Counted from the stretch's first letter, positions 42,601-53,163 are shown. The stretch: DNA of 64,000 bases from Methanocorpusculaceae archaeon UBA425 (GCA_002506085.1 DAWV01000005.1:12885-76884); one strand, 5' to 3'. Notes: generated from the letters alone by a model not told the origin. Numbers and translations are program-made.

Positions 42601-43893
42601 TCATCCAATAACCTGCATTCCGCTTATCCGCATCTTCGGCACCACTGCATTGTCAAATGTCTTTGTCTCAGCAGAAATGCTGACATCTCCACGAAGGATA
42701 TCAAAGACATTCCCGGAAATCATCGCTTTCTTCACTGGCTGGACAAAACGGCCAGACTCTGCAAAGAATGCATTTGCAACCTCCACAGAAAACTCACCAG
42801 TAAGAGGATTTGCCGTATGGGCTCCAATGACCTCACGAACATACATACAGGGCTTTTCCAGAACATCAGAAACCGGAGCGGAAATCCGCATACAGTGCGG
42901 ATCAATATAGGTCGCCCCGTTTCCGGACCTGTGGGCATTTCCCGTGGATATGGTCTTTGCCTGGGAAGCGGTTTTTGCATCATACAGAAATGAGGATAAA
43001 ACTCCGTTTTTGACAATCTCCACATCAGATGTCAGTGTTCCTTCGGTATCAAAACGCTTCCATGCCGAACCTTCCTTGTCCATCGGGACATCAGATATGG
43101 AAACGGACGGGCTCATTACCTCTTCACCAAGATGACCCACATAAACCGATTTGCCGGTAAGAACATTCTTTCCATTTACTGTATCTGAAAACAAACCAAA
43201 GATGAGCGACTCAACCGCATGTTCAGAAAGGACCACATCGTATTTTTTCGTTTCGACGTTGACACCGTTTCTTGAAGCAGTCGCCCAGAAACTCGTCTGT
43301 TCTCCGATTTTTTCCGGATTGATACGTTCCAGGAACGGACTCGAATCAGAATCATATCCGGTCGAGTTGTCACAAATCGCATCCATTCCAAGAGAGATGT
43401 CAGACATCTGCCGGGTATAATGCACACCATTCGAGTTTGCAACCGTAGATACGCCTGCCAGAAGTGAAACCTCCGCGGTAACAACACGTGCCTCAGGATG
43501 CGCGGATGCACCTGCATTCATCCGTTCAAGATACTCGGCGGCAAGGTCGGGAGTAACAGTGATTTTCGCATCAAAGGGGTCCTGTCCTTTAGGTAACGCG
43601 GATTTTTCCGGGAATCCGGTCCAGCCCGTCACCGGTTCGGACAGTTTCGCAGAGGAGATGGCGACCTCAAGACAATCCTTCCATCTCGAAGGATCTGAAG
43701 TTCCGGAAACACCGATGTGGTTATCTTTTACCACACGAACATAGATGGATTGTCCGGCGTGTTCAAATACGGAGGAGACGGCCATTTCTCTTTGTTCAAG
43801 GGAGATATCCGTGTAATCCAGGATAAATACTTCAACTTCATCCGCGAACTTTTCTCCATAGGAGAGAATTTTTTCTATATCAACTTCAGACAT
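42601..43893 (-). CDS. tldE: TldE/PmbA-family protein
   Basis: A 430-residue protein of the TldD/PmbA (PF01523) family without the TldD metal motif. In bacteria TldD and TldE form a heterodimeric metalloprotease that degrades unfolded or leader peptides; TldE is the non-catalytic half. Its start overlaps the tldD stop by one base. Substrates in methanogens are unknown. Confidence 0.85.
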   Translation of the reverse strand: MSEVDIEKILSYGEKFADEVEVFILDYTDISLEQREMAVSSVFEHAGQSIYVRVVKDNHIGVSGTSDPSRWKDCLEVAISSAKLSEPVTGWTGFPEKSALPKGQDPFDAKITVTPDLAAEYLERMNAGASAHPEARVVTAEVSLLAGVSTVANSNGVHYTRQMSDISLGMDAICDNSTGYDSDSSPFLERINPEKIGEQTSFWATASRNGVNVETKKYDVVLSEHAVESLIFGLFSDTVNGKNVLTGKSVYVGHLGEEVMSPSVSISDVPMDKEGSAWKRFDTEGTLTSDVEIVKNGVLSSFLYDAKTASQAKTISTGNAHRSGNGATYIDPHCMRISAPVSDVLEKPCMYVREVIGAHTANPLTGEFSVEVANAFFAESGRFVQPVKKAMISGNVFDILRGDVSISAETKTFDNAVVPKMRISGMQVIG

Positions 43894-45224
43894 TACTGCC
43901 CTCCTCCGACTATAGCCTCGGTCAGATACACATGGGGAGCTCCATCAGAAACCGGGACTGACTGACCTTTTCCACACATACCCGACGACATCTTCCGTTC
44001 TTTACCGCAAAGGGTGATGTTGTGAAGGACCGAGAGTATGTCGCCCGAGAGAGAGACATCACGAATCATCTTTGTCGTTTCACCATTTTCAATTAAGTAT
44101 CCATATTTTGCGTTGAACTGGAATGCTCCGCGTCCCGGATCGACCTGCCCGCCGCGGGAACCGATTAATAAAACGCCGTTTCTGCATTCGGCGATGATTT
44201 CGTCATAGGATGCATCGCCTTCTTTAATGTAGGTATTGCTCATACGGACGAGAGGTGGAAGACCCGGTTCGGCTCTGGCATGCCCGGCTTCTCCGGTTTC
44301 GGAACCAACGGCAGCGAGTGTCTCACGCGAGTGCATATATTTATTCATGATTCCATGTCTTATGAGTTCAAGCGGACCGGCGGCGACCCCCTCGGCATCA
44401 AATGGTTCGTATCCGTATCCATGCATAGATGGGTCGTCGATTATCGTTACAAGAGGAGAGCCGACCCGCTGACCAATTTTCCCGCCAAGAACGGATACCC
44501 CGTCACGGATTGCGTCACCTTCACTTGCGTGACCAACAGCTTCGTGAGCGAATACACCGGCGATGGCCGGATCCAGAACAGCGGACATTCGCCCCCCGGA
44601 CACAGCAGATGCATCAAGGAGTTCAACAGCACGCTTTGCACATTTTTCACCATAGGGTATATAGTCTGTTAGGGACAACGGACCTACAACGGCTTCCTGT
44701 TCGTAGTTCATCTGCATGTCCGACCCGCGGTTGGCAACGGCAGAAACGGTGAAGAGCGTCCGGCATACTGACGATTTTGCCGAGTATCCATTGCAGTCTT
44801 CAAAGATGACATCCTGATATTGTTCAGAGTAACGGGCAGACGTGCTGCATATTTCCGGTATTTTTGCAGTGGCTTCAAGCTGAAGAAGCTGCCCGGCTTT
44901 TTCTTCAAGCGGGGCGGCTGCCTGTTCTTTTGCAGAACATATCCAGCTGCGCGGAGTGCCGAATGGAACATCCGCAATTTCGGCATGAACTCCGGCAAGA
45001 CGGGATGAGACGGCAGCCTTCTGAATGCATGCTTCTTTGGCTTTTTTATTGTCCATGTCGAAGGGGGAGGCACAGTAGTAACCCCAGCCGTTTTCGCCTA
45101 AAACCCGGAAGAAGGCTTTGCCGAAAAATGAAGACCCGGCATTTTCTATTACCCCATTCTCTGTCTGGATGGAGGTAGTTGTTCCATTGACATAACGGAT
45201 GTCATAATATCGTATTTTTTCCAT
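43893..45224 (-). CDS. tldD: TldD-family metalloprotease
   Basis: A 443-residue protein with the zinc motif HEAVGHASEGDA (HExxxH), the mark of the catalytic TldD subunit. The C-terminal beta region (RGGQVDPGRGAFQFNAKYGYLIENG) is typical. The frame is open to 45281 but ATG 45224 gives the family start MEKIRYYDIRY. Works with TldE, encoded immediately after. Confidence 0.88.
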   Translation of the reverse strand: MEKIRYYDIRYVNGTTTSIQTENGVIENAGSSFFGKAFFRVLGENGWGYYCASPFDMDNKKAKEACIQKAAVSSRLAGVHAEIADVPFGTPRSWICSAKEQAAAPLEEKAGQLLQLEATAKIPEICSTSARYSEQYQDVIFEDCNGYSAKSSVCRTLFTVSAVANRGSDMQMNYEQEAVVGPLSLTDYIPYGEKCAKRAVELLDASAVSGGRMSAVLDPAIAGVFAHEAVGHASEGDAIRDGVSVLGGKIGQRVGSPLVTIIDDPSMHGYGYEPFDAEGVAAGPLELIRHGIMNKYMHSRETLAAVGSETGEAGHARAEPGLPPLVRMSNTYIKEGDASYDEIIAECRNGVLLIGSRGGQVDPGRGAFQFNAKYGYLIENGETTKMIRDVSLSGDILSVLHNITLCGKERKMSSGMCGKGQSVPVSDGAPHVYLTEAIVGGGQ

Positions 45225-45322
45225 GGTTGCTTCTTGTAATATTGGTTTTGAACAATAACATATCTTCTGATTGCAGAACAATGCAGCTGTTGTAAATAGA
45301 GATTGATAAAAGATTTAAATAA

Positions 45323-45916
45323 TCAGATTACGTCAGCATCGAAAACATCTTCTTCTTTTTTGTTTTCATCTGATATCGGAACTGCCTTGTCGAAGACAAG
45401 GGATTCTTCGACCTGAGGTTTGCTTTCAACAGTAATCTGCCCTACAACCGCATTCCTGACTGCATATGGATCATTAACCGGTCCGAACCTGATTACTTTT
45501 TTACCACCGGCGAGGATGATAATAGTAGCTCTCTTGACAAAAATTGCCTCGATTTTGTCGAACCTGACTTCCTTATAGAATTTTTCACCGGACATAATAC
45601 ACAATCTCTCAGAAGTCAGAAAAAGACGCGGTCGATTGAGTTTAATCATACCGGTAATCAGAACCAGTAATGCCAGAACACCGGCGACGACGGAGACCAG
45701 AATCTCTGTCAATAGAACAGGGGATAGTAACCATGGTGGAAGAATCATTTGTAATGCAGGAATTAGAGCGAGAACCGGAGTAGTAATCCAGATTAATACC
45801 GCGATTACTGCAAGGATGATAAAGATTATGATATAAGGGACCAGATATGAAGCCTTGCGGCGGTCCTCTAGGACGATTTCTTCGTTAAACATATTTTTTG
45901 TCATAGTATCAGTCAA
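45323..45916 (-). CDS. Membrane protein with PH-like domain
   Basis: A 197-residue protein with two hydrophobic hairpins (about residues 25-60 and 70-95), then a PH-like domain (LTSERLCIMSGEKFYKEVRFDKIEAIFV, GGKKVIRFGPVNDPYAVRN) and an acidic tail. This fits the bacterial-type PH (DUF304-like) membrane proteins. Function unknown. Between lonB and tldD on the same strand. Confidence 0.65.
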   Translation of the reverse strand: MTDTMTKNMFNEEIVLEDRRKASYLVPYIIIFIILAVIAVLIWITTPVLALIPALQMILPPWLLSPVLLTEILVSVVAGVLALLVLITGMIKLNRPRLFLTSERLCIMSGEKFYKEVRFDKIEAIFVKRATIIILAGGKKVIRFGPVNDPYAVRNAVVGQITVESKPQVEESLVFDKAVPISDENKKEEDVFDADVI

Positions 45917-46008
45917 TTGTGATTAAATTAGACGTGAAAACAGATATATCTTAGGTATTATAATATCGAGTCTCGAAACCCTGTAAAAGTAGGGGAATAA
46001 TAAAAAAA

Positions 46009-48054
46009 TTATGCAGGCGGGAGTGCCTGTGCTGCCTGATCTGCCAGTTCTTTATGCAGGGGCATTTTTGGAATCTCCATATGTTTTCCAAGCTGGAGAA
46101 GTTTCTTTTCAAACCCTTCCAGATCATCCGGAACGAGGGCATATCTAAGCACTTCCTCAATTCTTGTGACCGGGAGAATGGTAACCATGCTCTTATACCG
46201 TTCCTCAATCAGGACATCATCAAGATTTGACTTCGGGATGATGATTGTATGAATACCGGCTTTCGCCGCGGCTTCAATCTTGTAGGTGACGCCGCCAATC
46301 GGCAGAACATCCCCACGAACAGAGAGAGAACCTGTCATTGCCACATCCTGACGAACCGGGATGTCTTCCAAGGCACTGATTACTGCTGTTGCAACGGTAA
46401 CGGATGCTGAATCTCCTTCGACGCCGTTGTAGGTTCCGATGAACTGAACATGGATATCCACTTTACGAATGTCCGTTCCAGAGAACTTTTTAATCAGGGC
46501 GCTCACGTTCTTGATGGACTCCTGAGCGATTTCCTTCAGGAGACCGGTCGCGATAACCGCCCCGGCTCCCTGTGACGGGGTGACCTCTGCGGTAATCGGA
46601 AGGACTGAGCCTGCATCGTTTCCAACAACAGCAAGTCCGTTTACCCTGCCCACGAGATTACCGGATACTATTGCCAGGTCATAATCACGGGTCCGACGGA
46701 TGTATTCATCGGAGATCTGATCTTCGACAGAGCGGGCAATCTGTTTTGCCGCGACCACATGCTGCATTGTCGTGACCGGAGAGCTTTCCTGAATTGCAAG
46801 ATCGCCCGCGACACGAACAAGACCACCGAGGTCTCTCAGCTTCACGGTCAGGTGACCTTTTCTGCCGGACCGGCGCTTTGCCTCACGGAGAATCTCGGAG
46901 ACAGCAGACGGGTCGAAATGCGGAATCTTTCCGTCGTTCTTGACTTCCTGGGCAATGAACCGAATGAGTTTTGCACGGTTTTCCGGCGTATCATCCATCG
47001 TCTCGCTCATGTAGACCTCATAACCATATCCGCGGATTCTGCTCCGGAGTGCCGGATGCATATGCTGAACAGCGTCAAGGTTTCCTGCGGCAATCATCAG
47101 GAACCGGCATGGAACCGGTTCTGTCCTGACCATTGCGCCGGATGAACGATCTGACTGACCGGTAATTGGGAACTCGCCTTCCTGGAGAGCTGTAAGAAGA
47201 CTCTGCTGGGAGGAGAGTTCAAGCGTGTTTATTTCATCGATGAAAAGAACACCCTTGTGTGCCCGGTGAATTGCTCCGGCTTCAACTCTTTCGTGTGCCG
47301 GGGTCTCAAGACCTCCTGACTGGAACGGATCGTGACGAACATCTCCAAGTAAAGCTCCAGCGTGGGATCCGGTCCCATCCACAAACGGTGCCGATAAATC
47401 CGGCTTGTTGGAGACGATCATTTTTGGAACCAGAGCGGTATCTTTGGGCATGATTGAACGAAACGCCAGGAAGATAAAGGCAACGGCAACAATTCCCATA
47501 AGAAGTTGACCGGATATGAGAGCAATACCCAGAACACCGATTACGAGGACAAGAAGCATCATGTTTTTTGACGATGCCCGTTTTCGAGCCTCTTCCTTGT
47601 GGGCTGCTACTATTTCCTTTCCTCTGCCTGCCGGCACCACACGGATGATCGGATTATTATTATCCTCCGGGTTCGGGTATGTCAGGATATCCTGCAGTTC
47701 CTCTTTTGGAAGAAGTTCGGACATTGCCTTTGCAAGCATAGACTTGCCTGTACCCGGACTTCCAATCATCATCACATGTCTGCGCTGGGTGGCAGCTTTT
47801 CTGATGACGTCAACCGCGTGTTCCTGGCCGATAACCTGATCTATGATTTTCGGCGGGATGTTTATATCTTCTGTCGTGTTAAACTGGACACCTCCAAAAA
47901 GGTCTGAGTCATATACATCTGACGCATAGGTCTTTTTGACAGGAGGGGCATCACGCGCCGGGATTTCTCCCGATAATTTTTCCGGATTCGCATCCAAAAC
48001 TATTCCCGAAATTGTTTTATCAGGGATTTGAGCCGGACTATCTACATTTTCCAT
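46009..48054 (-). CDS. lonB: Archaeal membrane-bound ATP-dependent protease LonB
   Basis: A 681-residue AAA+ protease. Walker A GSPGTGKS at residues 98-105 is followed by an inserted membrane region (about 168-205, two hydrophobic helices), Walker B GVLFIDEIN, and a C-terminal peptidase domain with the Ser549-Lys592 dyad (EGDSAS; TYKIEAA). It degrades abnormal and regulatory proteins at the membrane. Archaeal Lon lacks the long N-terminal domain of bacterial LonA, as here. Confidence 0.95.
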   Translation of the reverse strand: MENVDSPAQIPDKTISGIVLDANPEKLSGEIPARDAPPVKKTYASDVYDSDLFGGVQFNTTEDINIPPKIIDQVIGQEHAVDVIRKAATQRRHVMMIGSPGTGKSMLAKAMSELLPKEELQDILTYPNPEDNNNPIIRVVPAGRGKEIVAAHKEEARKRASSKNMMLLVLVIGVLGIALISGQLLMGIVAVAFIFLAFRSIMPKDTALVPKMIVSNKPDLSAPFVDGTGSHAGALLGDVRHDPFQSGGLETPAHERVEAGAIHRAHKGVLFIDEINTLELSSQQSLLTALQEGEFPITGQSDRSSGAMVRTEPVPCRFLMIAAGNLDAVQHMHPALRSRIRGYGYEVYMSETMDDTPENRAKLIRFIAQEVKNDGKIPHFDPSAVSEILREAKRRSGRKGHLTVKLRDLGGLVRVAGDLAIQESSPVTTMQHVVAAKQIARSVEDQISDEYIRRTRDYDLAIVSGNLVGRVNGLAVVGNDAGSVLPITAEVTPSQGAGAVIATGLLKEIAQESIKNVSALIKKFSGTDIRKVDIHVQFIGTYNGVEGDSASVTVATAVISALEDIPVRQDVAMTGSLSVRGDVLPIGGVTYKIEAAAKAGIHTIIIPKSNLDDVLIEERYKSMVTILPVTRIEEVLRYALVPDDLEGFEKKLLQLGKHMEIPKMPLHKELADQAAQALPPA

Positions 48055-48146
48055 ATTGTGTTCGCTACCTCAACTAAGGATGATAATATTTGTACTTGAT
48101 TATGCTTTAAGTAGTTTCAGTAAAAGATAGTTGATAGAGTCTTATC

Positions 48147-48992
48147 ATGATAGTCGTATATACCGAAAAAAGTCAGGTCCTCGCATCCCGCACGGCGAAG
48201 GCACTAGGCTGTAAAATATCTGAAGTGAAGTACACTACCTTTCCGGACGGCGAACAATACGTTCAAATTCTGGAAGACGACGACCAGATGGTAGTCGTTG
48301 CAAGTACAGTTGATGCGGAATCAACTATGCAGGCCATTCTCCTTCTCGATGCCTGCGAGGGGAAAGATACAACGCTTGTTCTGCCATATATGGGATACGC
48401 ACGACAGGACAAAAAGTTCAATGAAGGTGAACCTATTTCGGCACGGGCAATGGCGCGGGCTCTTTCTTCCGGTGCTGACAGGATTTTTACCGTAAATATT
48501 CATGAATCAACGGTCCTCTCACACTTCAGATGCCCGGCAAAAAATCTCACGCTTGCTCCGGAAATCGGCGCATACATCCGCACAATGAATCTGGAGAACC
48601 CGCTGATTCTCTCCCCGGATGAGGGCGCATGGGAGTTTGCCAAAGGAATTGCCTCAGTTGGCAAATGGGAATGTGATCACCTTGATAAGACACGACTTTC
48701 CGGTTCGGAAGTGGTAATGGCACCAAAACATCTCGAGGCAAAAGGGAGAGACTGCATAATCGTGGATGATATAATAGCGACAGGCGGTTCGATGGCAAAA
48801 GCTGCCGGTATGCTCATGGAACAGGGCGCGACCTCAGTCCGGGCGGCCGGTGTCCACGGTGTGTTTGCCTCAGGAGGATATGTGAAACTCATGGCAGCAG
48901 GTCTTGCTGATATCGCATCGTCCGATACAATCGAGCGTGCCGCAAGCAAATTCACAGCATCCGGTATTATTGCAGACGCAGTGCGTAAATGA
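48147..48992 (+). CDS. prs: Ribose-phosphate pyrophosphokinase
   Basis: A 281-residue PRPP synthase, shorter than bacterial enzymes as is usual for archaeal class. FPDGEQYVQI, YMGYARQDKKFNEGEPISAR and the PRPP-binding VDDIIATGGS are present. Supplies PRPP for nucleotides, His, Trp and methanopterin. Overlaps nob1 by 4 bp. Confidence 0.95.
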   Translation: MIVVYTEKSQVLASRTAKALGCKISEVKYTTFPDGEQYVQILEDDDQMVVVASTVDAESTMQAILLLDACEGKDTTLVLPYMGYARQDKKFNEGEPISARAMARALSSGADRIFTVNIHESTVLSHFRCPAKNLTLAPEIGAYIRTMNLENPLILSPDEGAWEFAKGIASVGKWECDHLDKTRLSGSEVVMAPKHLEAKGRDCIIVDDIIATGGSMAKAAGMLMEQGATSVRAAGVHGVFASGGYVKLMAAGLADIASSDTIERAASKFTASGIIADAVRK

Positions 48993-49465
48993 AATATATT
49001 CTGGATTCATCCTATTTTTTTGGCGATTATCCTCTTTCTGGGGAACTCTTCACAACACCCGACGTCGTTGATGAACTCAAAGATCTCGCGTCAAAGATGC
49101 GATACGAGATTCTGGTTGAAAATGGATTGGTAGTAACTGAGCCGGAACCGGATGCAATATGTTTGGCAGAGAACGCCGCACTCAAGAGCGGGGATGCACG
49201 AGTCCTTTCCGATACTGATATCTCGGTTATTGCTCTTGGTCAAACGCTGGATGGCACGGTTGTTTCTGATGATTTTGCCGTCCAGAATGTCTGTCGTCAT
49301 CTGAAAATTCCAGTACAGAATATTCTGCAGAGAAAAGCAAAGAAAAGAGTCTGGAAACAAATTTGTTCAGGATGCGGGGCAGAGATTCCCGCCGGAGAGA
49401 CTGACTGCCCGATCTGTGGCTCGGCTCCAATAAAGCGGGGCACAGAAAAAGCAAAGCGGCATTAG
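48989..49465 (+). CDS. nob1: rRNA endonuclease Nob1 (PIN domain plus zinc ribbon)
   Basis: A 158-residue protein with a PIN nuclease domain (Asp6 in ILDSSYFF, SDTDISVIALG, VSDDFAVQNV) and a C-terminal zinc ribbon (CSGCGAE, CPICGS). Nob1 trims the 3' end of 16S rRNA. Overlap with prs suggests a joint operon. Confidence 0.9.
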   Translation: MKYILDSSYFFGDYPLSGELFTTPDVVDELKDLASKMRYEILVENGLVVTEPEPDAICLAENAALKSGDARVLSDTDISVIALGQTLDGTVVSDDFAVQNVCRHLKIPVQNILQRKAKKRVWKQICSGCGAEIPAGETDCPICGSAPIKRGTEKAKRH

Positions 49466-49497
49466 CTGCAAAGGCGTGCGCGAAAAAATAGATTTAT

Positions 49498-50601
49498 TCA
49501 GATGGTCCTTCGTTTGATGAACCATGAGATATTGGACAAAATATTGTGAATTTTTTCCGTATGTTTTCTCCGCGAGTAGTGTATTACCGAATCCACAACC
49601 GTCATGTTACCTTTATCATCGAACACTGACACAGCCCCGTGCCCGCAGCATAACCTGATATGTTTGCCATTTGATTTTAGTTCAGCATTGAGCTCCTGCG
49701 CAAGTTTTGTCAGTTCGCTGCGCTCTTGCCGGGCAATTTCGCTGTTGATATTTACCGACGTGATGAGATAATCCGGAATTGAGCCGAAGATAAGTCTCGG
49801 GCGAGTGAGCGTGGCAAAGTTCAGAATGGCGTCACTTGTGAAAAGCAGACCCTCCGTTGGTTCATAGAAGAAAATCTGCCCCGCAAGATGACCCCCGAGA
49901 CTCTGCCACACCTCAAAGTGAAGACCGGCAAAGTTGACTTCATCGATTACCGGGAAAATGCCCCGCATCTTTACCGTCTCGGTTTTACAGAGATGATATT
50001 CCGTTGGAAGAGTCATCTGGGAGAAGGTGTTGATGGTCGTGGTATAAACACGCTGCAGAAGCTGCAGATTATTGGATGACGCATATATCCTTGATCCATT
50101 ATCCAGGAGTTGTTTGGTTATCGGGTGAACCAGAGGAGCAACCGGCATGAATCCGGTCATACCCACATGATCACAATCGCCATGAGTACAAAGCACGTGT
50201 TTCACATCGGAAAAATCACCGAGACCAAGATTTCCAAGCGTAATTACCCAGTCATGATGGTTTACCCCATAACCGGTATCAATGAGAAGTTTGCCTTCAG
50301 GTGTCTGGAATATATGCACACACCCTCCGCCCGGCGGCTGAATCGTCCACAGAACAATATTATGTGAAAGGGGAATCCTTTGATAATCGACATAGAAGTT
50401 CTTTCCCGAATTTCCATACAGGTAGAGACCTATGCTCTGCATAACCCAGAGAACTTCCTTCGAATCTTTTCCCATCGAAACTAGTTCCTGCACAACCGAA
50501 TCCGCATCAGAATAGAACTGCTCTTTTTGAGCATCGTTGAAAGTGGTGAGATATGGCTGAATCTTTTTCTGAAATGATTTTGTTACATATTTTGCAGACA
50601 T
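49498..50601 (-). CDS. Metallo-beta-lactamase-fold hydrolase
   Basis: Metal-binding motifs THGDCDHVG, GGHLAGQ, TSDAIL and CCGHGAV are visible. The first reads HxDxDH rather than HxHxDH, a variant known from ComEC-type and some other members of the superfamily. A ~90-residue N-terminal helical extension precedes the fold and a basic C terminus ends it. Substrate unknown. ATG 50601 is chosen because the longer frame (to 50685) would overlap the divergent gene's promoter. Confidence 0.75.
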   Translation of the reverse strand: MSAKYVTKSFQKKIQPYLTTFNDAQKEQFYSDADSVVQELVSMGKDSKEVLWVMQSIGLYLYGNSGKNFYVDYQRIPLSHNIVLWTIQPPGGGCVHIFQTPEGKLLIDTGYGVNHHDWVITLGNLGLGDFSDVKHVLCTHGDCDHVGMTGFMPVAPLVHPITKQLLDNGSRIYASSNNLQLLQRVYTTTINTFSQMTLPTEYHLCKTETVKMRGIFPVIDEVNFAGLHFEVWQSLGGHLAGQIFFYEPTEGLLFTSDAILNFATLTRPRLIFGSIPDYLITSVNINSEIARQERSELTKLAQELNAELKSNGKHIRLCCGHGAVSVFDDKGNMTVVDSVIHYSRRKHTEKIHNILSNISWFIKRRTI

Positions 50602-50685
50602 ATCTGATGAATGATTAGACTTTTTGTTATAGTAGGTTTTCGCTCTTTTAGACTGAGAAAGAGATTCTTTACAGGTGGTAATCAC

Positions 50686-50698
50686 AAAAGCATATATA
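50686..50698 (+). promoter_or_regulatory. TATA box of the GfcR-like gene
   Basis: A GCATATATAG sequence is centred about 27-30 bp upstream of ATG 50723, so the transcript is probably leaderless or nearly so. Confidence 0.45.
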
Positions 50699-50722
50699 GC
50701 GGAAAAAGAGATTACTTTTCAT

Positions 50723-51319
50723 ATGTCTTCCTTAGAAGAGCTAATGGTAAAAGCAAAAGACCTCCACACCGATGGTCACTCTGACGGTCAGATTGCCGAC
50801 GAACTCAGCCTTTCGGTTGATACCGTCACCTGGCTTCTGACGCAGGGTAAAACCGGGGTTGCCGTGCCAAAAGATGTACATATCGACTGGACGAATGTCA
50901 GTTCAAACGCAGGACTTCTCGGCGGCATCTCTTCCATGCTCATGGCCAACTTTGAAAGCGCAAGTGAAGAGGAAGAAGCCATTGATGCAGTAATAGGGAT
51001 TTCCGTATCCGGAGTCCCTCTTGCAACCTTAATAGCAGCTGAAGACGGTCTGAATCTTGCCATATACCACCCGTCGAAGCACAATCCCGAAGGCAAAAAC
51101 GGGTCTATTTCCGGCAACTTCAGTAAAGTATCGCAGAAACGCTGCATAATTGTGGATGACTGCATCACCACCGGTAACACACTCACTGAGATAGTAAACT
51201 ATCTGCGTCGCCACAAAGCAATCCCGGTGGCCATATGTGTCATCTTTGATAAGCGCGGTGTCAAAGAAATAGAGGGCGTTCCGGTCTACTCTCTCTTTAC
51301 AATTAAACGTATTGACTAA
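50723..51319 (+). CDS. Orotate phosphoribosyltransferase-like regulator (GfcR family)
   Basis: A 198-residue protein: N-terminal helix-turn-helix (HSDGQIADELSLSVDTVTWLL) fused to a phosphoribosyltransferase domain with the PRPP motif CIIVDDCITTGNT. Family members were annotated as PyrE-like; in haloarchaea GfcR is a transcription regulator of sugar metabolism. A PRPP- or nucleotide-sensing regulator is the likely role. ATG 50723 fits the TATA box; the frame opens at 50675. Confidence 0.82.
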   Translation: MSSLEELMVKAKDLHTDGHSDGQIADELSLSVDTVTWLLTQGKTGVAVPKDVHIDWTNVSSNAGLLGGISSMLMANFESASEEEEAIDAVIGISVSGVPLATLIAAEDGLNLAIYHPSKHNPEGKNGSISGNFSKVSQKRCIIVDDCITTGNTLTEIVNYLRRHKAIPVAICVIFDKRGVKEIEGVPVYSLFTIKRID

Positions 51320-51399
51320 CCCGCCAATACCCAATACAACATATTTATATAGAAGTCCAATCCACTTTTTTAACACACTAGTACAGGAGAATAGAGATT

Positions 51400-52992
51400 A
51401 TGGCAAACTACTCAGGTCAGCAAGGTCAGCAGGTCGTTATTTTACGTGATAACGTAGAGAACGTCCCCGGACAGGAAGCACTTCGCTCAAATATCATGGC
51501 CGCAAAGGTCCTTGGAAACACTGTAAGAACAACTCTCGGTCCCCGCGGTATGGACAAGATGATTGTGACGAAGGGCAGTGACGACATCATAATTACCAAC
51601 GATGGAGCAACCATTCTTCATCAGATTCACGTTGAACACCCGGGTGCAAAACTTGTTGTCGAGGTCGCTGAGACTCAGGACGACGAATGCGGCGACGGCA
51701 CCACAACTGCAGTAGTTCTGGTTGGTTCCTTCATGGAACAGGCCGAAAAACTCATCGAAAGCGGTGTCCACCCAACTATCATTGCAAAAGGCTATAACCT
51801 GGGTATGCTTAAGGCACTTGAAATTCTTGACACGCTGGCAATTAATGTCACGCCAAAAGACAAGAACATGTTAAAACAGATTGCCAAGACGGCCATGACC
51901 GGTAAATCCATTGAAAGCATCATGACCCAGGCCTGTGATGTTGTTGTTGAGGCAGTTTCGGAAGTCGCAGAAACCTCCGGCAAGAAGACAATCGTCAATG
52001 AGGATGACATCCTCGTCAAGACAAAACGTTCCGAGACTATGAGCGCAGAGCTCATCGCCGGCGTATTAATTGACAAGACCCGGCTTGACTCCCTTATGCC
52101 GAAGAAAATCAAAGGCGTGAAAGCAGCATTCATTGCAGGTCCGCTTGAGATTACCAAGACCCAGACAAAATCCAAAATTAAGATTACCTCTGCAGATCAA
52201 CTGAACGCATTCTCCACAGCAGAACGTGCAACCCTTAAAGGCATGGCTGACAAATTTGTCGAGAATGGCGTGAATGTGGTTCTCTGTCAGAAGGGAATCG
52301 CCGACCCGGTACAGTATTACCTTGGTGCAAGTGGAATCTATGCGCTTGAATTCGTTGCAGAAAAAGATCTGAAATACGCCGCAAAAGCACTTGGCGGTCA
52401 GGTTGTCAACAAACCCGAGGACCTCAACACTGAAGTCATTGGAATCGCAGGCAGACTTGAGATGCTCGAAGACCTTGAGATGACCAAACTCTCTGAATGC
52501 AAAAACCCGAAAGCGGTCACAATTCTCCTTCGCGGATCTTCCCAGCACCTTGTCGATGAGCTTGAGCGTGCAATTGAAGATGCATCCCGCGTTGTCCAGG
52601 ATGTTATCGAAGATGGGTGCTACACTATTGGCGGTGGATCTGTTGAGACAGAACTTTCCCTCAGACTCCGTGAATATGCGGCATCCGAAGGAGGCCGTGT
52701 TCAGCTCGCAATCGAAGCATATGCAAAAGCATTCGAAATTATCCCGAAGACTCTTGCAGAGAACTCCGGATTTGATACCGTGGACAAAGTAATCGACCTT
52801 CGTCAGGCTCATGCAATGGGTCAGAAATACGCAGGTCTCAATGTCTTCACCGGCAAAGTTGTTGATATGAATGAGCTTGGCGTTGTTGAACCAAAAAGAG
52901 TCAAACGTCAGGCTATTCAGAGTGCATCGGAAACAGCCATGCTCCTCGTTCGTGTGGACGACATGATGATTTCCAAAGGCGCCGGTCAATAA
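51400..52992 (+). CDS. thsA: Thermosome (group II chaperonin) subunit
   Basis: A 530-residue CCT/TCP-1 family ATPase that folds proteins in a double ring. GPRGMDKM and ITNDGATIL near the N terminus, GDGTTTAVVLVG for ATP, and GGGSVETELS near residue 408 are all present. The C terminus ends MMISKGAGQ, shorter than the GGM-rich tails of some paralogues. Single gene. Confidence 0.95.
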   Translation: MANYSGQQGQQVVILRDNVENVPGQEALRSNIMAAKVLGNTVRTTLGPRGMDKMIVTKGSDDIIITNDGATILHQIHVEHPGAKLVVEVAETQDDECGDGTTTAVVLVGSFMEQAEKLIESGVHPTIIAKGYNLGMLKALEILDTLAINVTPKDKNMLKQIAKTAMTGKSIESIMTQACDVVVEAVSEVAETSGKKTIVNEDDILVKTKRSETMSAELIAGVLIDKTRLDSLMPKKIKGVKAAFIAGPLEITKTQTKSKIKITSADQLNAFSTAERATLKGMADKFVENGVNVVLCQKGIADPVQYYLGASGIYALEFVAEKDLKYAAKALGGQVVNKPEDLNTEVIGIAGRLEMLEDLEMTKLSECKNPKAVTILLRGSSQHLVDELERAIEDASRVVQDVIEDGCYTIGGGSVETELSLRLREYAASEGGRVQLAIEAYAKAFEIIPKTLAENSGFDTVDKVIDLRQAHAMGQKYAGLNVFTGKVVDMNELGVVEPKRVKRQAIQSASETAMLLVRVDDMMISKGAGQ

Positions 52993-53079
52993 TTAATCCA
53001 ATCACCAACCACATATATTTTTTACATTCAAGTGCGTATGCTTTATACGCGCATACTTTTCCATTATGTACAGACACCT

Positions 53080-53163
53080 GCCGAGGTAGTCTAGTCCGGA
53101 AGGGCGGTGGCCTCGAAAGCCTCTGGTGGTAACACCTCGGGAGTTCAAATCTCCCCCTCGGCG
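53080..53163 (+). tRNA. tRNA-Ser (anticodon CGA)
   Basis: 84 nt with a long variable arm typical of serine tRNAs. Acceptor GCCGAGG/CCTCGGC, anticodon loop CTCGAAA in stem GGC/GCC, T arm with TTCAAAT. No CCA encoded. Confidence 0.9.
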